Below the pieces are notes generated by a model, which was given only the letters and a program-made list of their open reading frames with translations, was not told the origin of the DNA and did no database searches. A program made the position numbers and the translations under genes. A stretch of 64,000 nucleotides of DNA from Thalassobius sp049116315 (GTDB lineage Bacteria > Pseudomonadota > Alphaproteobacteria > Rhodobacterales > Rhodobacteraceae): the NCBI GenBank assembly GCA_049116315.1, contig JAGDZD010000001.1, positions 248,001-312,000 on the forward strand, written 5' to 3'. Positions 34,937 to 43,007 of the stretch are shown piece by piece (the stretch's first letter is position 1; every line of letters starts with the position of its first letter).

Positions 34937-35164
34937 TGGTCAGAGTGCTCTTTCATGTCTGGCGCGCAACGGCGCCGCCGTGTTGATATCTGAGATCCGG
35001 CCGCACACCATTAACAGCGCCAAAGCGCTGGGACAAAAGTGTGAGGTCGGTGTGCCACTGGCTCTTCTTGAGCCGTGGCCAAACATCAACGGGACATGAA
35101 ATCTCCAAGTTCAGAGCCTACTGCCTACACAGTATTGTGGCTGATGGCTAGCCGATCCTCGGCG

Positions 35165-35512
35165 CTAGGCCAGATGTGTGGCACGACTGTCACCCGGGGC
35201 TTGGTCGCGATCCGACATGCCATAATCGCGCAGGACATGCGCCACCTTCAAACGATAGTCGCGAAAGGCCCCGTCACGCCCTTTGGTTTGTGCCTGGCGG
35301 TGGGCCGAAAGCTGGCGCCATGCCTGCACGGCCTCTTCGTCGCGAAAGAAGGACAGCGACAACAGTTTACTTGGGTCTGTTAGGCTTTGAAATCTTTCGA
35401 CCGAGATAAAGCCATCGATTTCACTGAGCAAAGGTTTCAGGTCTGCGGCGATCGCTAGATAATCATCTTGGCGTCCCTCCGCCACTTGGACTTCAAAGAT
35501 TACGGCAATCAT
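35165..35512 (-). CDS. Antibiotic biosynthesis monooxygenase (ABM) domain protein
   Basis: 115 residues with a ferredoxin-like dimeric alpha+beta barrel fold: IAVIFEVQVAEGRQDDYLAIAADLKPLLSEIDGFISVERFQS and LLSLSFFRDEEAVQAWR are the ABM core. Such proteins act as cofactor-free monooxygenases, haem-binding proteins or isomerases; no haem histidine is certain. It overlaps the NIPSNAP gene by 4 bp and both are divergent from an ArsR-like regulator. Confidence 0.85.
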   Translation of the reverse strand: MIAVIFEVQVAEGRQDDYLAIAADLKPLLSEIDGFISVERFQSLTDPSKLLSLSFFRDEEAVQAWRQLSAHRQAQTKGRDGAFRDYRLKVAHVLRDYGMSDRDQAPGDSRATHLA

Positions 35513-35829
35513 CTGTACACTCCTCCTGAGGAGGCCAGTTTTAAGAACGTCCGGTCTTCGCGCAAGATGAACCGTTCGGATTGAGCAAATTCATAGTTCT
35601 GGCGACCAAGCGGGTCTGCGGCCAAACGCGTGCGATACATTTCGTAATCGGCAAGGCTGGCCACATTGTAGAGTCCATAGGCCAAAGTCGAAGAGCCTTC
35701 GTGCGGGGCATAATAGCCGATCAAATCGGCTCCGTTGCGGGGGATGCACTGGCCCCATGTGCGCGCATACTGTTCGAATTGGGCTTTCTTGGTGGGATCG
35801 ATTTGGTAGCGAATGACGCATGTCAGCAT
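35509..35829 (-). CDS. NIPSNAP family protein
   Basis: 106 residues. CVIRYQIDPTKKAQFEQYARTWGQCIPRNGADLIGYYAPHEGSSTLAYGL is the NIPSNAP pattern, also a dimeric alpha+beta barrel like its coupled neighbour. The function is unknown in bacteria. It is the first gene of a two-gene operon with the ABM protein and faces an ArsR-like regulator across 69 bp. Confidence 0.87.
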   Translation of the reverse strand: MLTCVIRYQIDPTKKAQFEQYARTWGQCIPRNGADLIGYYAPHEGSSTLAYGLYNVASLADYEMYRTRLAADPLGRQNYEFAQSERFILREDRTFLKLASSGGVYR

Positions 35830-35870
35830 TGGACTCTCCTGTGTGTCTGTTCAAACTACCGTCTTGAATG

Positions 35871-35897
35871 GTTCGAATGCTTCGGTCATGATCGAAC
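35871..35897. promoter_or_regulatory. Candidate operator between the NIPSNAP and ArsR-like genes
   Basis: GTTCGA (35871-35876) and TCGAAC (35892-35897) form an inverted repeat with arms 21 bp apart (two helical turns), ending one base before the regulator's ATG. A further TTCAAAC lies at 35850-35856. Confidence 0.45.
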
Positions 35898-35898
35898 T

Positions 35899-36594
35899 AT
35901 GAAAGAAGGTCCTGACATTGCCAGAATTGCCGCTTTGATCGGCGATCCTGCACGCGCCAACATCCTGACAGCCTTGATGAGCGGGCGGGCCTTGACCGCC
36001 ACGGAACTTGCTCAGGAAGCCGGAGTGCAGGTTCAAACCGCGTCCTCGCATTTGGCCAAGCTTGAGCAGGGTGGGTTGATCGCTGTGCGCAAATCGGGGC
36101 GCCATAAGTTTTTCACACTGGCGGATGATGATGTTGCCAAGGTCCTAGAGGCCTTGATGGGGCTGGCGGTTGGCTCTGGGCATCTGCGCACCCGCACCGG
36201 GCCCAAAGACCAAGCGATGCGACAGGCGCGGGTTTGCTACAATCACTTGGCTGGGGAAATGGGGGTGCGGATGTTTCGCGCCATGCGTCAGCGAGGATAT
36301 TTTGAAGGCGGCGATCCTGCCTTGAGGCTCACAGGTGACGGACGTGACTTTGTTGAAAACTTGGGGATCGACCTGGCGGGGCTTCCCAAAAGCAAAGCGC
36401 CCCAGTGCCGCGAATGCTTGGACTGGAGTGCCCGCGAGTCGCATTTGGCGGGGCAGGTGGGGCGTGCGTTGTTGACCTGCTTTCTGGACAAGGGATGGGC
36501 GCATCAACCAGCGGGCAGCCGGGTTGTGACCTTCTCTGCCCGTGGGCAAACGGCGTTTTCAGGTCTGTTTGGGCCTAAGATCGATCTGAGCTAG
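35899..36594 (+). CDS. ArsR/SmtB-fold transcriptional regulator with C-terminal domain
   Basis: 231 residues from ATG 35899. The winged HTH is at about 5-75 (IGDPARANILTALMSGRALTATELAQEAGVQVQTASSHLAKLEQGGLI). A second domain of about 130 residues follows, with Cys residues in PQCRECLDW and LLTCFLDKGW and a tyrosine/phenylalanine-rich end. This long form is common in proteobacteria and need not sense metal. It likely represses the divergent NIPSNAP-ABM pair and itself. Confidence 0.87.
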   Translation: MKEGPDIARIAALIGDPARANILTALMSGRALTATELAQEAGVQVQTASSHLAKLEQGGLIAVRKSGRHKFFTLADDDVAKVLEALMGLAVGSGHLRTRTGPKDQAMRQARVCYNHLAGEMGVRMFRAMRQRGYFEGGDPALRLTGDGRDFVENLGIDLAGLPKSKAPQCRECLDWSARESHLAGQVGRALLTCFLDKGWAHQPAGSRVVTFSARGQTAFSGLFGPKIDLS

Positions 36595-36717
36595 GCGTCA
36601 ATCAGCCCAATTCCACCAAACACGCGCAACACTGTTGAAGGCCGTTTGAAAGGTGTTCCCCCCTATTGGGGGCGCGGGATCAGTCAAAACCCCATATTTT
36701 TAAGGTGATTTCGCATT

Positions 36718-36735
36718 CGGAAACGTATCGTTTCC
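36718..36735. promoter_or_regulatory. Palindrome upstream of the LysR gene
   Basis: GGAAACG-TAT-CGTTTCC (36719-36735) is a perfect 17-bp dyad with a further GTTTCCG just after it, about 134 bases before the lysR start. It is a likely regulator binding site. The rest of the 274-bp gap 36595-36868 shows nothing else. Confidence 0.5.
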
Positions 36736-36868
36736 CTGTTTCCGATCCTTGAACGATCCCCGAGATTACCCCGATATTGTCCTGCGGCTGCCCCTTTGTT
36801 GCCTGATTTGACCGCGATACCAGATGCAGACAAACGAATTTGTACACGAGCTGTAAAGGGTAACGCTG

Positions 36869-37774
36869 ATGGATCGCCTGACCGAAATGGAAGCTTTTGC
36901 CACCGTAGTGGATCAAGGTGGCTTCACCGATGCCGCGCGGAAAATGGGGATTTCGAAATCCGCTGTTTCCAAGCATGTTTCTAGCCTTGAGGCCCGCCTT
37001 GGTGCCCGGCTGCTAAACCGCACAACCCGCCGGGTAAGCCCAACCGAGATCGGTTTGGCCTATTATGATCGGGCGCGCCGCGTGCTGAATGACGCTGGCG
37101 AAGCCGATGCATTGGTCACCTCGATGCAATCCGCGCCATCAGGTCTGTTGCGCATCAGCGTTGCCACCGATTTTGGTGTGAACCATCTTAGCCCCGTTTT
37201 GGGCGAGTTCCTGTCGGATTTCCCGGATATCACGGTGAATATGGTGCTCAACAACCGCTTTGTTGAGCTGATCAGCGAAGGCTTTGACATGGCAATCCGC
37301 ATTGGCGAGCTGGAAGACAGCACGCTGCGGGCTCGTAAGTTGACGGAAACGACCAAGCGCATGATCGCAGCGCCCGGCTATTTCGAAAAACATGGCCGCC
37401 CTCAAAAGATCGATGATCTGAACGACCACAAGCTGCTGCACTATTCGAACCAATCAAACGGCAACGTTTGGAAACTGACTGCACCCTCGGGTGAAAAGCG
37501 TCAGGTCCGCAGCGCAGGCTGGCTGAGCGTGAATGACGGTCAATCATTGCTGAACGCCGCCGTGTCCGGCTTGGGCATCGCCTATCTGCCAAGCTATCTT
37601 TATGCCGATGCGATGAAGCAAGGTCTGGTCGAAGACGTGATCCCCGACTTGCCGGTCGAAACCCAAGGCATCTATGCGGTGTACCCTCCGGGGCGTTTCA
37701 CCCAGCCCAAAGTTCGCGCGTTCATCGACTTCTTGGTCCATGAGTTCGCCGACAAAGGCCCAGCCATCTGGTAA
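36869..37774 (+). CDS. LysR family transcriptional regulator
   Basis: 301 residues. The HTH is FATVVDQGGFTDAARKMGISKSAVSKHVSSLEARLGARLLNRTTRRV (about 10-56), followed by the linker helix and a type 2 periplasmic-binding-like effector domain (about 90-295). It belongs to the large CrgA/DsdC-like branch with no obvious cognate gene here: the downstream urease cluster is on the other strand and a terminator separates them. Effector unknown. Confidence 0.92.
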   Translation: MDRLTEMEAFATVVDQGGFTDAARKMGISKSAVSKHVSSLEARLGARLLNRTTRRVSPTEIGLAYYDRARRVLNDAGEADALVTSMQSAPSGLLRISVATDFGVNHLSPVLGEFLSDFPDITVNMVLNNRFVELISEGFDMAIRIGELEDSTLRARKLTETTKRMIAAPGYFEKHGRPQKIDDLNDHKLLHYSNQSNGNVWKLTAPSGEKRQVRSAGWLSVNDGQSLLNAAVSGLGIAYLPSYLYADAMKQGLVEDVIPDLPVETQGIYAVYPPGRFTQPKVRAFIDFLVHEFADKGPAIW

Positions 37775-37802
37775 AGCCCTCTGACTTATTTCAAGCGCAC
37801 TG

Positions 37803-37831
37803 GACCGAAGCATGACTGCTTCGGTCTTTTT
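37803..37831 (+). terminator. Rho-independent terminator after the LysR gene
   Basis: GACCGAAGCA (37803-37812) pairs perfectly with TGCTTCGGTC (37817-37826), loop TGAC, followed by TTTTT. On the minus strand it also lies just beyond the ureG stop. Confidence 0.88.
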
Positions 37832-37850
37832 GCATTGAACCACAGGCGAG

Positions 37851-38471
37851 TTACGCAGGTGACAGGCCGCCAATGTCTTCGATCAGTTTGATGATCTCTT
37901 GGACGCCGTCGCCTTTGCGCAGGCTGGCAAAGACAAAGGGGCGCCCGGCGCGCATGCGCGTGGCATCGCGATCCATGACCTCAAGCGAGGCCCCGACATA
38001 GGGGGCTAGATCCGTTTTGTTGATGATCAGAATGTCGGATTTGGTGATGGCGGGTCCACCTTTGCGCGGGATCTCTTCACCGGCGGCAACATCGATCACA
38101 TAAAGTGTCAGATCCGCCAATTCGGGACTAAAGGTCGCCGACAGATTATCGCCCCCAGATTCAATCAACACCACCTCAAGGTCCGCATGGCGTTGGCGCA
38201 TTTCGTCAACCGCCGCCAAGTTGATCGAGGCATCCTCGCGGATCGCAGTGTGTGGGCAGCCGCCGGTTTCGACACCGATGATCCGGTCTTGGGGCAAAAC
38301 CTGCAGGCGCATCAACGCCTCGGCATCTTCTTGGGTGTAGATGTCATTGGTGATGGCGCCAATCGAATAGCGCGATGCCAAAGCTTTACAGAGTGCAGCG
38401 GTGAGAGTTGTTTTGCCTGCGCCAACCGGACCGCCAATTCCGATACGCAAAGGGCCATGTGGAGAGCTCAT
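37851..38471 (-). CDS. ureG: Urease accessory GTPase UreG
   Basis: 206 residues. The P-loop GGPVGAGKT is at 13-21; the metal-binding Cys-Pro-His in ETGGCPHTAIRED and the SIMIBI-class ESGGDNLSATFS and NKTDLAP are present. It hydrolyses GTP and delivers nickel to urease with UreD, UreE and UreF. Last gene of the urease cluster; its start overlaps the ureF stop by 4 bp. Confidence 0.97.
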   Translation of the reverse strand: MSSPHGPLRIGIGGPVGAGKTTLTAALCKALASRYSIGAITNDIYTQEDAEALMRLQVLPQDRIIGVETGGCPHTAIREDASINLAAVDEMRQRHADLEVVLIESGGDNLSATFSPELADLTLYVIDVAAGEEIPRKGGPAITKSDILIINKTDLAPYVGASLEVMDRDATRMRAGRPFVFASLRKGDGVQEIIKLIEDIGGLSPA

Positions 38472-39112
38472 GAGCGAAAGAGCCTTGTATATTGAGTTTC
38501 ATGTTTCATCGAAGCGATATCCGCCAATAGGGTGGACCCGCCCAAATCGTCTAAGCTGAGGGCCTGCGATTGCACGGCAATGTCTTGGCATTGCGCAGCA
38601 AGGGCCGTCAGAATGGCTTGGCCTTCGGTTTGACCTAATGGCACCAATCGAATTGCCGCAGACACGAGGTTGCTGGCAAAGGCGTGTAGATAAAGCGCGC
38701 AGGTCAGCGTTGGATCAAACCCATGCACTCTGGCCGCATGTCCCAGTGCCACCGGGTAGGTCAGGGCAGGGAGGGAATCGCCCCAAATGGCTTGGGTGGT
38801 GCGGCAGAACGCGGCGCCCTGCGCAGTGGTTTCCAGCAGGCGTTCACGCGATGGGGCAAAGGCGCGGGCCTCGGCATCAATGGTGGCCACGTCGTCTGAT
38901 TGCGCGTGATAGGCGCAGACCAGCAAAATTGCGTCGTTGCGCCCGCTGCCATGGTGCAGGATTTGGCCAAGCCAGTCCTGAAAACTGGCGGCGTCTGTCA
39001 CCTGACCTGCTTGGATGGCCCATTCCAAACCATGGCTATAGCTGAATGCACCGACGGGATACGAGGGCGACAACCATTGGGTCAGCGTGAGAATGTCAGT
39101 GCTCGTGGCCAT
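38468..39112 (-). CDS. ureF: Urease accessory protein UreF
   Basis: 214 residues when started at ATG 39112 (MATSTDILTLTQWLSPSYP); ATGs at 39118 and 39130 are possible. WLSPSYPVGAFSYSHGLEWAI and the later helical SAAIRLVPLGQTEGQ mark UreF. It acts as the GTPase-regulating partner of UreG in the nickel-insertion complex. It overlaps ureE by about 17 bp and ureG by 4 bp. Confidence 0.94.
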   Translation of the reverse strand: MATSTDILTLTQWLSPSYPVGAFSYSHGLEWAIQAGQVTDAASFQDWLGQILHHGSGRNDAILLVCAYHAQSDDVATIDAEARAFAPSRERLLETTAQGAAFCRTTQAIWGDSLPALTYPVALGHAARVHGFDPTLTCALYLHAFASNLVSAAIRLVPLGQTEGQAILTALAAQCQDIAVQSQALSLDDLGGSTLLADIASMKHETQYTRLFRS

Positions 39113-39596
39113 GCGCATGCCCGCTTTCATGTGTGTGCAAAGTCTTGCCGTGATCATGGGAATGCGTCCGCCCATGCCCATAGGCACCGCCTTCTGGGGT
39201 AAAGGGTTCGTTGACCTCTGCGACGGTGGCCCCAAGATGCTCCAGCATGGCATGGATCACGTGATCCTTTTGGATCAGCAAACGGTCAGCTTCGATCTGG
39301 CAGGGGGTATGGCGGTTGCCAATATGCCATGCCAAACGGGTTAAATCCTGACCGGTGATCGACAGCAAAGGTTCGGGTGCGGCGCGGACTTCCACTTCGC
39401 GCCCATCGGTCAAAATCAACGCCCCTCCTTGATCCAAAGAGGTGACACCCGCCAGATCAATCAACAGTTTTTGCCCATCACTCATGGTCACCAACTTGCG
39501 ACGCAAAAACCGGTCTTCATAGCTCAGTACAACTGTGCCCACCGGGTTTGAATGCAGGTGCCCGTGATAGGCGCGGGCAATAATCTGTTCGGTCAT
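39096..39596 (-). CDS. ureE: Urease accessory nickel chaperone UreE
   Basis: 166 residues from ATG 39596 (MTEQIIARAYHGH); longer starts at 39608, 39650 or a GTG at 39665 cannot be excluded since none has a good ribosome-binding site. The peptide-binding N-terminal domain is followed by the metal domain (HIGNRHTPCQIEADRLLIQKDHVIHAMLEHLGATV). A C-terminal tail carries ten His among its last 30 residues, a nickel store. It hands nickel to UreG. About 600 bp separate it from ureC, filled by a gene on the opposite strand. Confidence 0.92.
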   Translation of the reverse strand: MTEQIIARAYHGHLHSNPVGTVVLSYEDRFLRRKLVTMSDGQKLLIDLAGVTSLDQGGALILTDGREVEVRAAPEPLLSITGQDLTRLAWHIGNRHTPCQIEADRLLIQKDHVIHAMLEHLGATVAEVNEPFTPEGGAYGHGRTHSHDHGKTLHTHESGHAHGHEH

Positions 39597-39736
39597 TTGA
39601 GGGTCCATTGGCAGAAAAGTTGAATCAATCGAAGGAGTTGGCGTGGTCATTGCAGGGATTGTCACATCGGGAGTGTATTCAGGCGCCGTTAATTCCGATC
39701 TGGCACACTAAAGGCGCAACAAAAGGGATCGACACG

Positions 39737-40063
39737 ATGATGCATAACTTGGGTCTTGCGGATGAGCTGGCGGAAACACGCGCCGAAATATCCCGTTTGA
39801 AAGAACGCGAAGCGGCGCTTCAGGCGGCGGTTTTTGCTTTTGAAGGCAACGTGCCAGATGGCCGTTGGCACCGGATCGAAGTTGTTACCCGTCGTCAGCA
39901 CGTCTTTGACAAAGCGCGCCTGCCGTCCGAAGTTCTTGAAAACCCCCGGTTTTGGCGTGAAAAGCTGAACACCTTGGTGCATTGCCTGCCCCTCGAAGCG
40001 CAGCGCCAGCGCCCCGGTTGGCCGATCCAACGCATCGGGCAAATCAAGATGGCGCATCACTGA
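39737..40063 (+). CDS. Conserved hypothetical protein inside the urease cluster, opposite strand
   Basis: 108 residues from ATG 39737, with AAAAGGGA upstream. The N-terminal third is a coiled coil (ADELAETRAEISRLKEREAALQAAV). A basic domain RWHRIEVVTRRQHVFDKARLPSEVLENPRFWREK follows, then a CLPLEAQ segment. I recall similar small proteins near urease genes in Rhodobacterales, with no known function. It is transcribed against ureC and ureE. The longer open frame on the minus strand here reads as basic nonsense and was rejected. Confidence 0.7.
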   Translation: MMHNLGLADELAETRAEISRLKEREAALQAAVFAFEGNVPDGRWHRIEVVTRRQHVFDKARLPSEVLENPRFWREKLNTLVHCLPLEAQRQRPGWPIQRIGQIKMAHH

Positions 40064-40194
40064 CGCCACTGGCTTGGCCTCTTCGTGCTGGGTCCCCAAA
40101 GCACGGCCGTCCGCCCCCTGTGCGGACAAACCACTGCTCTTTCGGATTGGTTTCCCTTGACCCCCGCCTGAGTTTCGCGCCACTCGCTGCATGT

Positions 40195-41904
40195 TCAGAA
40201 CATAAAGTAGCGCTGCGCCATTGGCAGAACCTCTGCCGGCTGACATGTCAGCAACTCACCATCTGCACGCACTTCGTAGGTTTCAGGATTGACCTCGATT
40301 TGCGGCGTAGCAGAGTTCAGTTTCAGATCTGATTTGCCAATGTTGCGGGTGTTTTTCACCGCAACTGTTTGTTTGGCCAAGCCCAGCGAAGCCCCGATGC
40401 CTTCGGCTTGCGCCGCTTCAGAGACAAAGCACACAGCCGAATTTTCGACCGATCGGCCATACGCGCCAAACATCGGGCGACTATAGACCGGCTGAGGCGT
40501 TGGGATCGACGCATTGGGATCTCCCATCTGCGCGCAAACGATCGTGCCAGACATCAAAACCATCTCGGGCTTTACACCAAAGAACGCAGGGTTCCACAGC
40601 ACCAAATCGGCCCGTTTGCCTTCTTGGATGCTGCCGATTTCATGGCTCAACCCGTGTGCAATGGCGGGGTTGATGGTGTATTTGGCGATATAACGGCGCA
40701 CACGAAAGTTGTCGTTTTCCCCGGTTTCTTCGGCCAGACGCCCGCGCTGCTTTTTCATTTTGTCAGCGGTCTGCCAGGTGCGGATCAGCACTTCTCCGAC
40801 GCGACCCATGGCTTGGCTGTCGCTGGCGATGATCGAAAACGCGCCCATGTCGTGCAGAATATCTTCGGCCGCGATCGTCTCGCGTCGGATCCGGCTTTCG
40901 GCAAAGGCCACGTCTTCGGGGATGGATTTGTCCAAGTGGTGGCACACCATCAACATGTCCAGATGCTCATCCACGGTGTTCACCGTGAAGGGGCGGGTTG
41001 GATTGGTCGAAGAGGGCAAAACATGCTCTTCGCCACAGATTTTGATAATATCAGGGGCATGGCCGCCCCCCGCACCTTCGGTGTGGAACGCATGAATGGT
41101 GCGCCCCTTCATGGCGCCAACGGTGTTTTCCACAAAGCCGCTTTCGTTCAGCGTATCGGTGTGGATCATCACCTGCACGTCCATGGCATCCGCCACGTCC
41201 AGACAGCAATCAATAGCCGCAGGTGTGGTGCCCCAATCTTCGTGCAGTTTCAGGCTGCAAGCCCCGCCTTTGACCTGCTCTTCCAAAGCGGCCGGCACCG
41301 ATGCGTTGCCCTTGCCCGCAAAAGCAAGGTTCATCGGAAAGGCGTCCGCAGCTTGCAACATGCGCCCGATGTGCCAAGGACCCGGCGTACAGGTTGTGGC
41401 CAAGGTGCCATGCGCTGGCCCGGTGCCGCCACCAAGCATGGTGGTCAATCCCGAATGCAACGCGTCTTCGATCTGCTGGGGGCAGATAAAGTGAATATGG
41501 CTGTCAAAGCCACCCGCGGTCAGAATGCGCCCTTCTCCGGCGATGGCCTCGGTGCCGGGCCCCACGACGATATCAACACCGGGTTGTGTGTCAGGGTTGC
41601 CGGCCTTGCCGATCTTGTGAATGCGTCCATTTTTCAGGCCAACATCCGCCTTATAGATCCCAGTGTGATCCACGATCAGCGCATTGGTGATCACGGTGTC
41701 TACGGCGCCGTCGGCGCGCGTGGTCTGGGCCTGTCCCATCCCGTCGCGGATCACCTTACCGCCGCCGAATTTGACCTCTTCCCCATAGGTGGTCAGGTCG
41801 CTTTCCACTTCGATGATCAGATCGGTGTCGGCCAAGCGTAAGCGGTCCCCAGTGGTGGGGCCATACATGGCAGCATAGTCAGAACGGGAAATTTTCGCAG
41901 GCAT
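40195..41904 (-). CDS. ureC: Urease subunit alpha
   Basis: 569 residues, the usual length. It carries the dinickel active site. The lysine that is carbamylated lies in GGACSLKLHEDWG. The nickel His residues lie in DSHIHFICPQ and VMIHTDTLNESG and in the next HAFHTEGAGGGHAPD. The mobile-flap motif is MVCHHLDKSIPEDVAFAESRIR. It hydrolyses urea to ammonia and carbamate in the cytoplasm. Downstream of ureB and an LprI-like gene on the minus strand. Confidence 0.98.
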   Translation of the reverse strand: MPAKISRSDYAAMYGPTTGDRLRLADTDLIIEVESDLTTYGEEVKFGGGKVIRDGMGQAQTTRADGAVDTVITNALIVDHTGIYKADVGLKNGRIHKIGKAGNPDTQPGVDIVVGPGTEAIAGEGRILTAGGFDSHIHFICPQQIEDALHSGLTTMLGGGTGPAHGTLATTCTPGPWHIGRMLQAADAFPMNLAFAGKGNASVPAALEEQVKGGACSLKLHEDWGTTPAAIDCCLDVADAMDVQVMIHTDTLNESGFVENTVGAMKGRTIHAFHTEGAGGGHAPDIIKICGEEHVLPSSTNPTRPFTVNTVDEHLDMLMVCHHLDKSIPEDVAFAESRIRRETIAAEDILHDMGAFSIIASDSQAMGRVGEVLIRTWQTADKMKKQRGRLAEETGENDNFRVRRYIAKYTINPAIAHGLSHEIGSIQEGKRADLVLWNPAFFGVKPEMVLMSGTIVCAQMGDPNASIPTPQPVYSRPMFGAYGRSVENSAVCFVSEAAQAEGIGASLGLAKQTVAVKNTRNIGKSDLKLNSATPQIEVNPETYEVRADGELLTCQPAEVLPMAQRYFMF

Positions 41905-41936
41905 GGTTCAGTTGTCCTTCATCGGGCAAAACGCAA

Positions 41937-42329
41937 TCACATCTCATACAGAGAGCGCAGCTCTTGGATGCGTTGGTGTGTTGTTGTTTCCAGGCAGCCA
42001 GAGCGCAGCAAGCTCTCCATTGTGCCGCCTTTGGCGAAATAGGCTTCGGTCTCGCACCGGGCATCGCGATACAGGATCCAGGCACGCTGCGCTGTCCTCA
42101 GGGCTGCTTCTGCGCCCTTCTGGTCTTCCGGCAGATAGCTGTCGACGTCCTTCATTGCGGTGAGAGCGGGGCGATACACCCGGTTCAATTCAGCGTCTGC
42201 AGCTTGCCAAGCAACATAGGCGCAATGGTTCATCGCCCCCTGCGTCAGGGGCGCGTCGCAATCGATCTCCTGCGCTGCCAGCCCTGTGGCCGAACAGATC
42301 GCACAGATCAAAACCGTCCATCGCATCAT
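41937..42329 (-). CDS. LprI-like (DUF1311) secreted protein within the urease operon
   Basis: 130 residues from ATG 42329 (or 42326), preceded by GGAGAAACGGG on the minus strand. A signal peptide (MMRWTVLICAICSATGLAAQ) precedes a four-cysteine domain: IDCDAPLTQGAMNHCAYVAWQAADAELNRVYRPAL, AWILYRDARCETEAYF and GSMES-like GGTMESLLRSGCLETTTHQRIQEL. These are the DUF1311/LprI marks. The family includes a mycobacterial lysozyme inhibitor, but most members are uncharacterised. It lies between ureB and ureC, so it is expressed with urease although it is exported. Confidence 0.87.
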   Translation of the reverse strand: MMRWTVLICAICSATGLAAQEIDCDAPLTQGAMNHCAYVAWQAADAELNRVYRPALTAMKDVDSYLPEDQKGAEAALRTAQRAWILYRDARCETEAYFAKGGTMESLLRSGCLETTTHQRIQELRSLYEM

Positions 42330-42357
42330 CCCGTTTCTCCTTGGCAAAGGGCAGGCG

Positions 42358-42663
42358 TCAGAGCGCCCCCATGACTTTTTGGTTGAACCCATAGACCACG
42401 CGCTTGCCAGACAACGGGATCAGCGTGACCTCGCGCCGCTGGCCCGGCTCAAACCGCACCGCCGTGCCGGCCGCGATGTCCAACCGCAGACCGCGTGTGG
42501 CTTCGCGATCAAACTCCAACGCGGGATTGGTTTCATAAAAGTGGTAGTGAGATCCAACCTGCACCGGGCGATCCCCTGTGTTGGCGACCATCAACGTGAT
42601 GGCCTCGCGATCTGCGTTCAAAACCAGTTCACCGTCAGCGGGAAACAATTCTCCGGGGATCAT
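42358..42663 (-). CDS. ureB: Urease subunit beta
   Basis: 101 residues with the beta-sandwich pattern IPGELFPADGELVLNADREAITLMVANTGDRPVQVGSHYHFYETNPAL. Structural subunit of the urease trimer. The dispersed repeat copy C lies just upstream, between ureA and ureB, and the AGGAGG ribosome-binding site follows it directly. Confidence 0.97.
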   Translation of the reverse strand: MIPGELFPADGELVLNADREAITLMVANTGDRPVQVGSHYHFYETNPALEFDREATRGLRLDIAAGTAVRFEPGQRREVTLIPLSGKRVVYGFNQKVMGAL

Positions 42664-42677
42664 GGGCGCTCCTCCTG

Positions 42678-42699
42678 TTTCATCTTGCTCAAAATACTC
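42678..42699 (-). repeat. Dispersed 22-bp repeat, copy C, between ureA and ureB
   Basis: Identical over 22 bp to copy D (47593-47614) and one mismatch from copy A. In the transcription direction of ureB it ends directly before AGGAGG and the start codon, the same arrangement as copy A before the livH-like gene. Confidence 0.75.
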
Positions 42700-42703
42700 A
42701 AAT

Positions 42704-43006
42704 TCAACGGATCGGATTGTGAACCGTCACCAGTTTGGTGCCATCGGGAAAGGTGGCCTCAACCTGCACTTCGTGGATCATCTCGGCGATGCCATCCATG
42801 CATTGCTCGCGGGTGATCACCTGCGCGCCAGCTTCCATCATATCCGCAACCGAGCGGCCATCACGCGCCCCTTCCACAACCGCATCGGTGATCAGGGCAA
42901 TGGCTTCGGGATGGTTCAGCTTTACGCCGCGGGCCAAGCGTTTGCGCGCCACTTCAGCGGCCACGGCAATCAGCAGTTTGTCTTTTTCTCTGGGGGTCAA
43001 TTGCAT
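42704..43006 (-). CDS. ureA: Urease subunit gamma
   Basis: 100 residues, the standard size. LTPREKDKLLIAVAAEVARKRLARGVKLNHPEAIALITDAVVEGARDGRSVADMM and the terminal TKLVTVHNPI are conserved in UreA. Structural subunit. It starts 1 base after the ureD stop and is followed by ureB after a 40-bp gap. Confidence 0.97.
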   Translation of the reverse strand: MQLTPREKDKLLIAVAAEVARKRLARGVKLNHPEAIALITDAVVEGARDGRSVADMMEAGAQVITREQCMDGIAEMIHEVQVEATFPDGTKLVTVHNPIR

Positions 43007-43007
43007 G

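Noticed and set aside
35075..35383. 102-codon plus-strand frame
   Set aside because: It lies antisense to the ABM gene, which has a clear fold pattern and overlaps its operon partner by 4 bp.
39689..40246. 185-codon minus-strand frame overlapping the small gene between ureC and ureE
   Set aside because: The plus-strand frame has a ribosome-binding site and a regular coiled-coil/basic domain pattern; the minus frame runs into the ureC end and reads as irregular basic sequence.
40369..41841. 490-codon open frame antisense to ureC
   Set aside because: ureC carries all urease active-site motifs; the antisense translation is low in hydrophobic structure and has no family.
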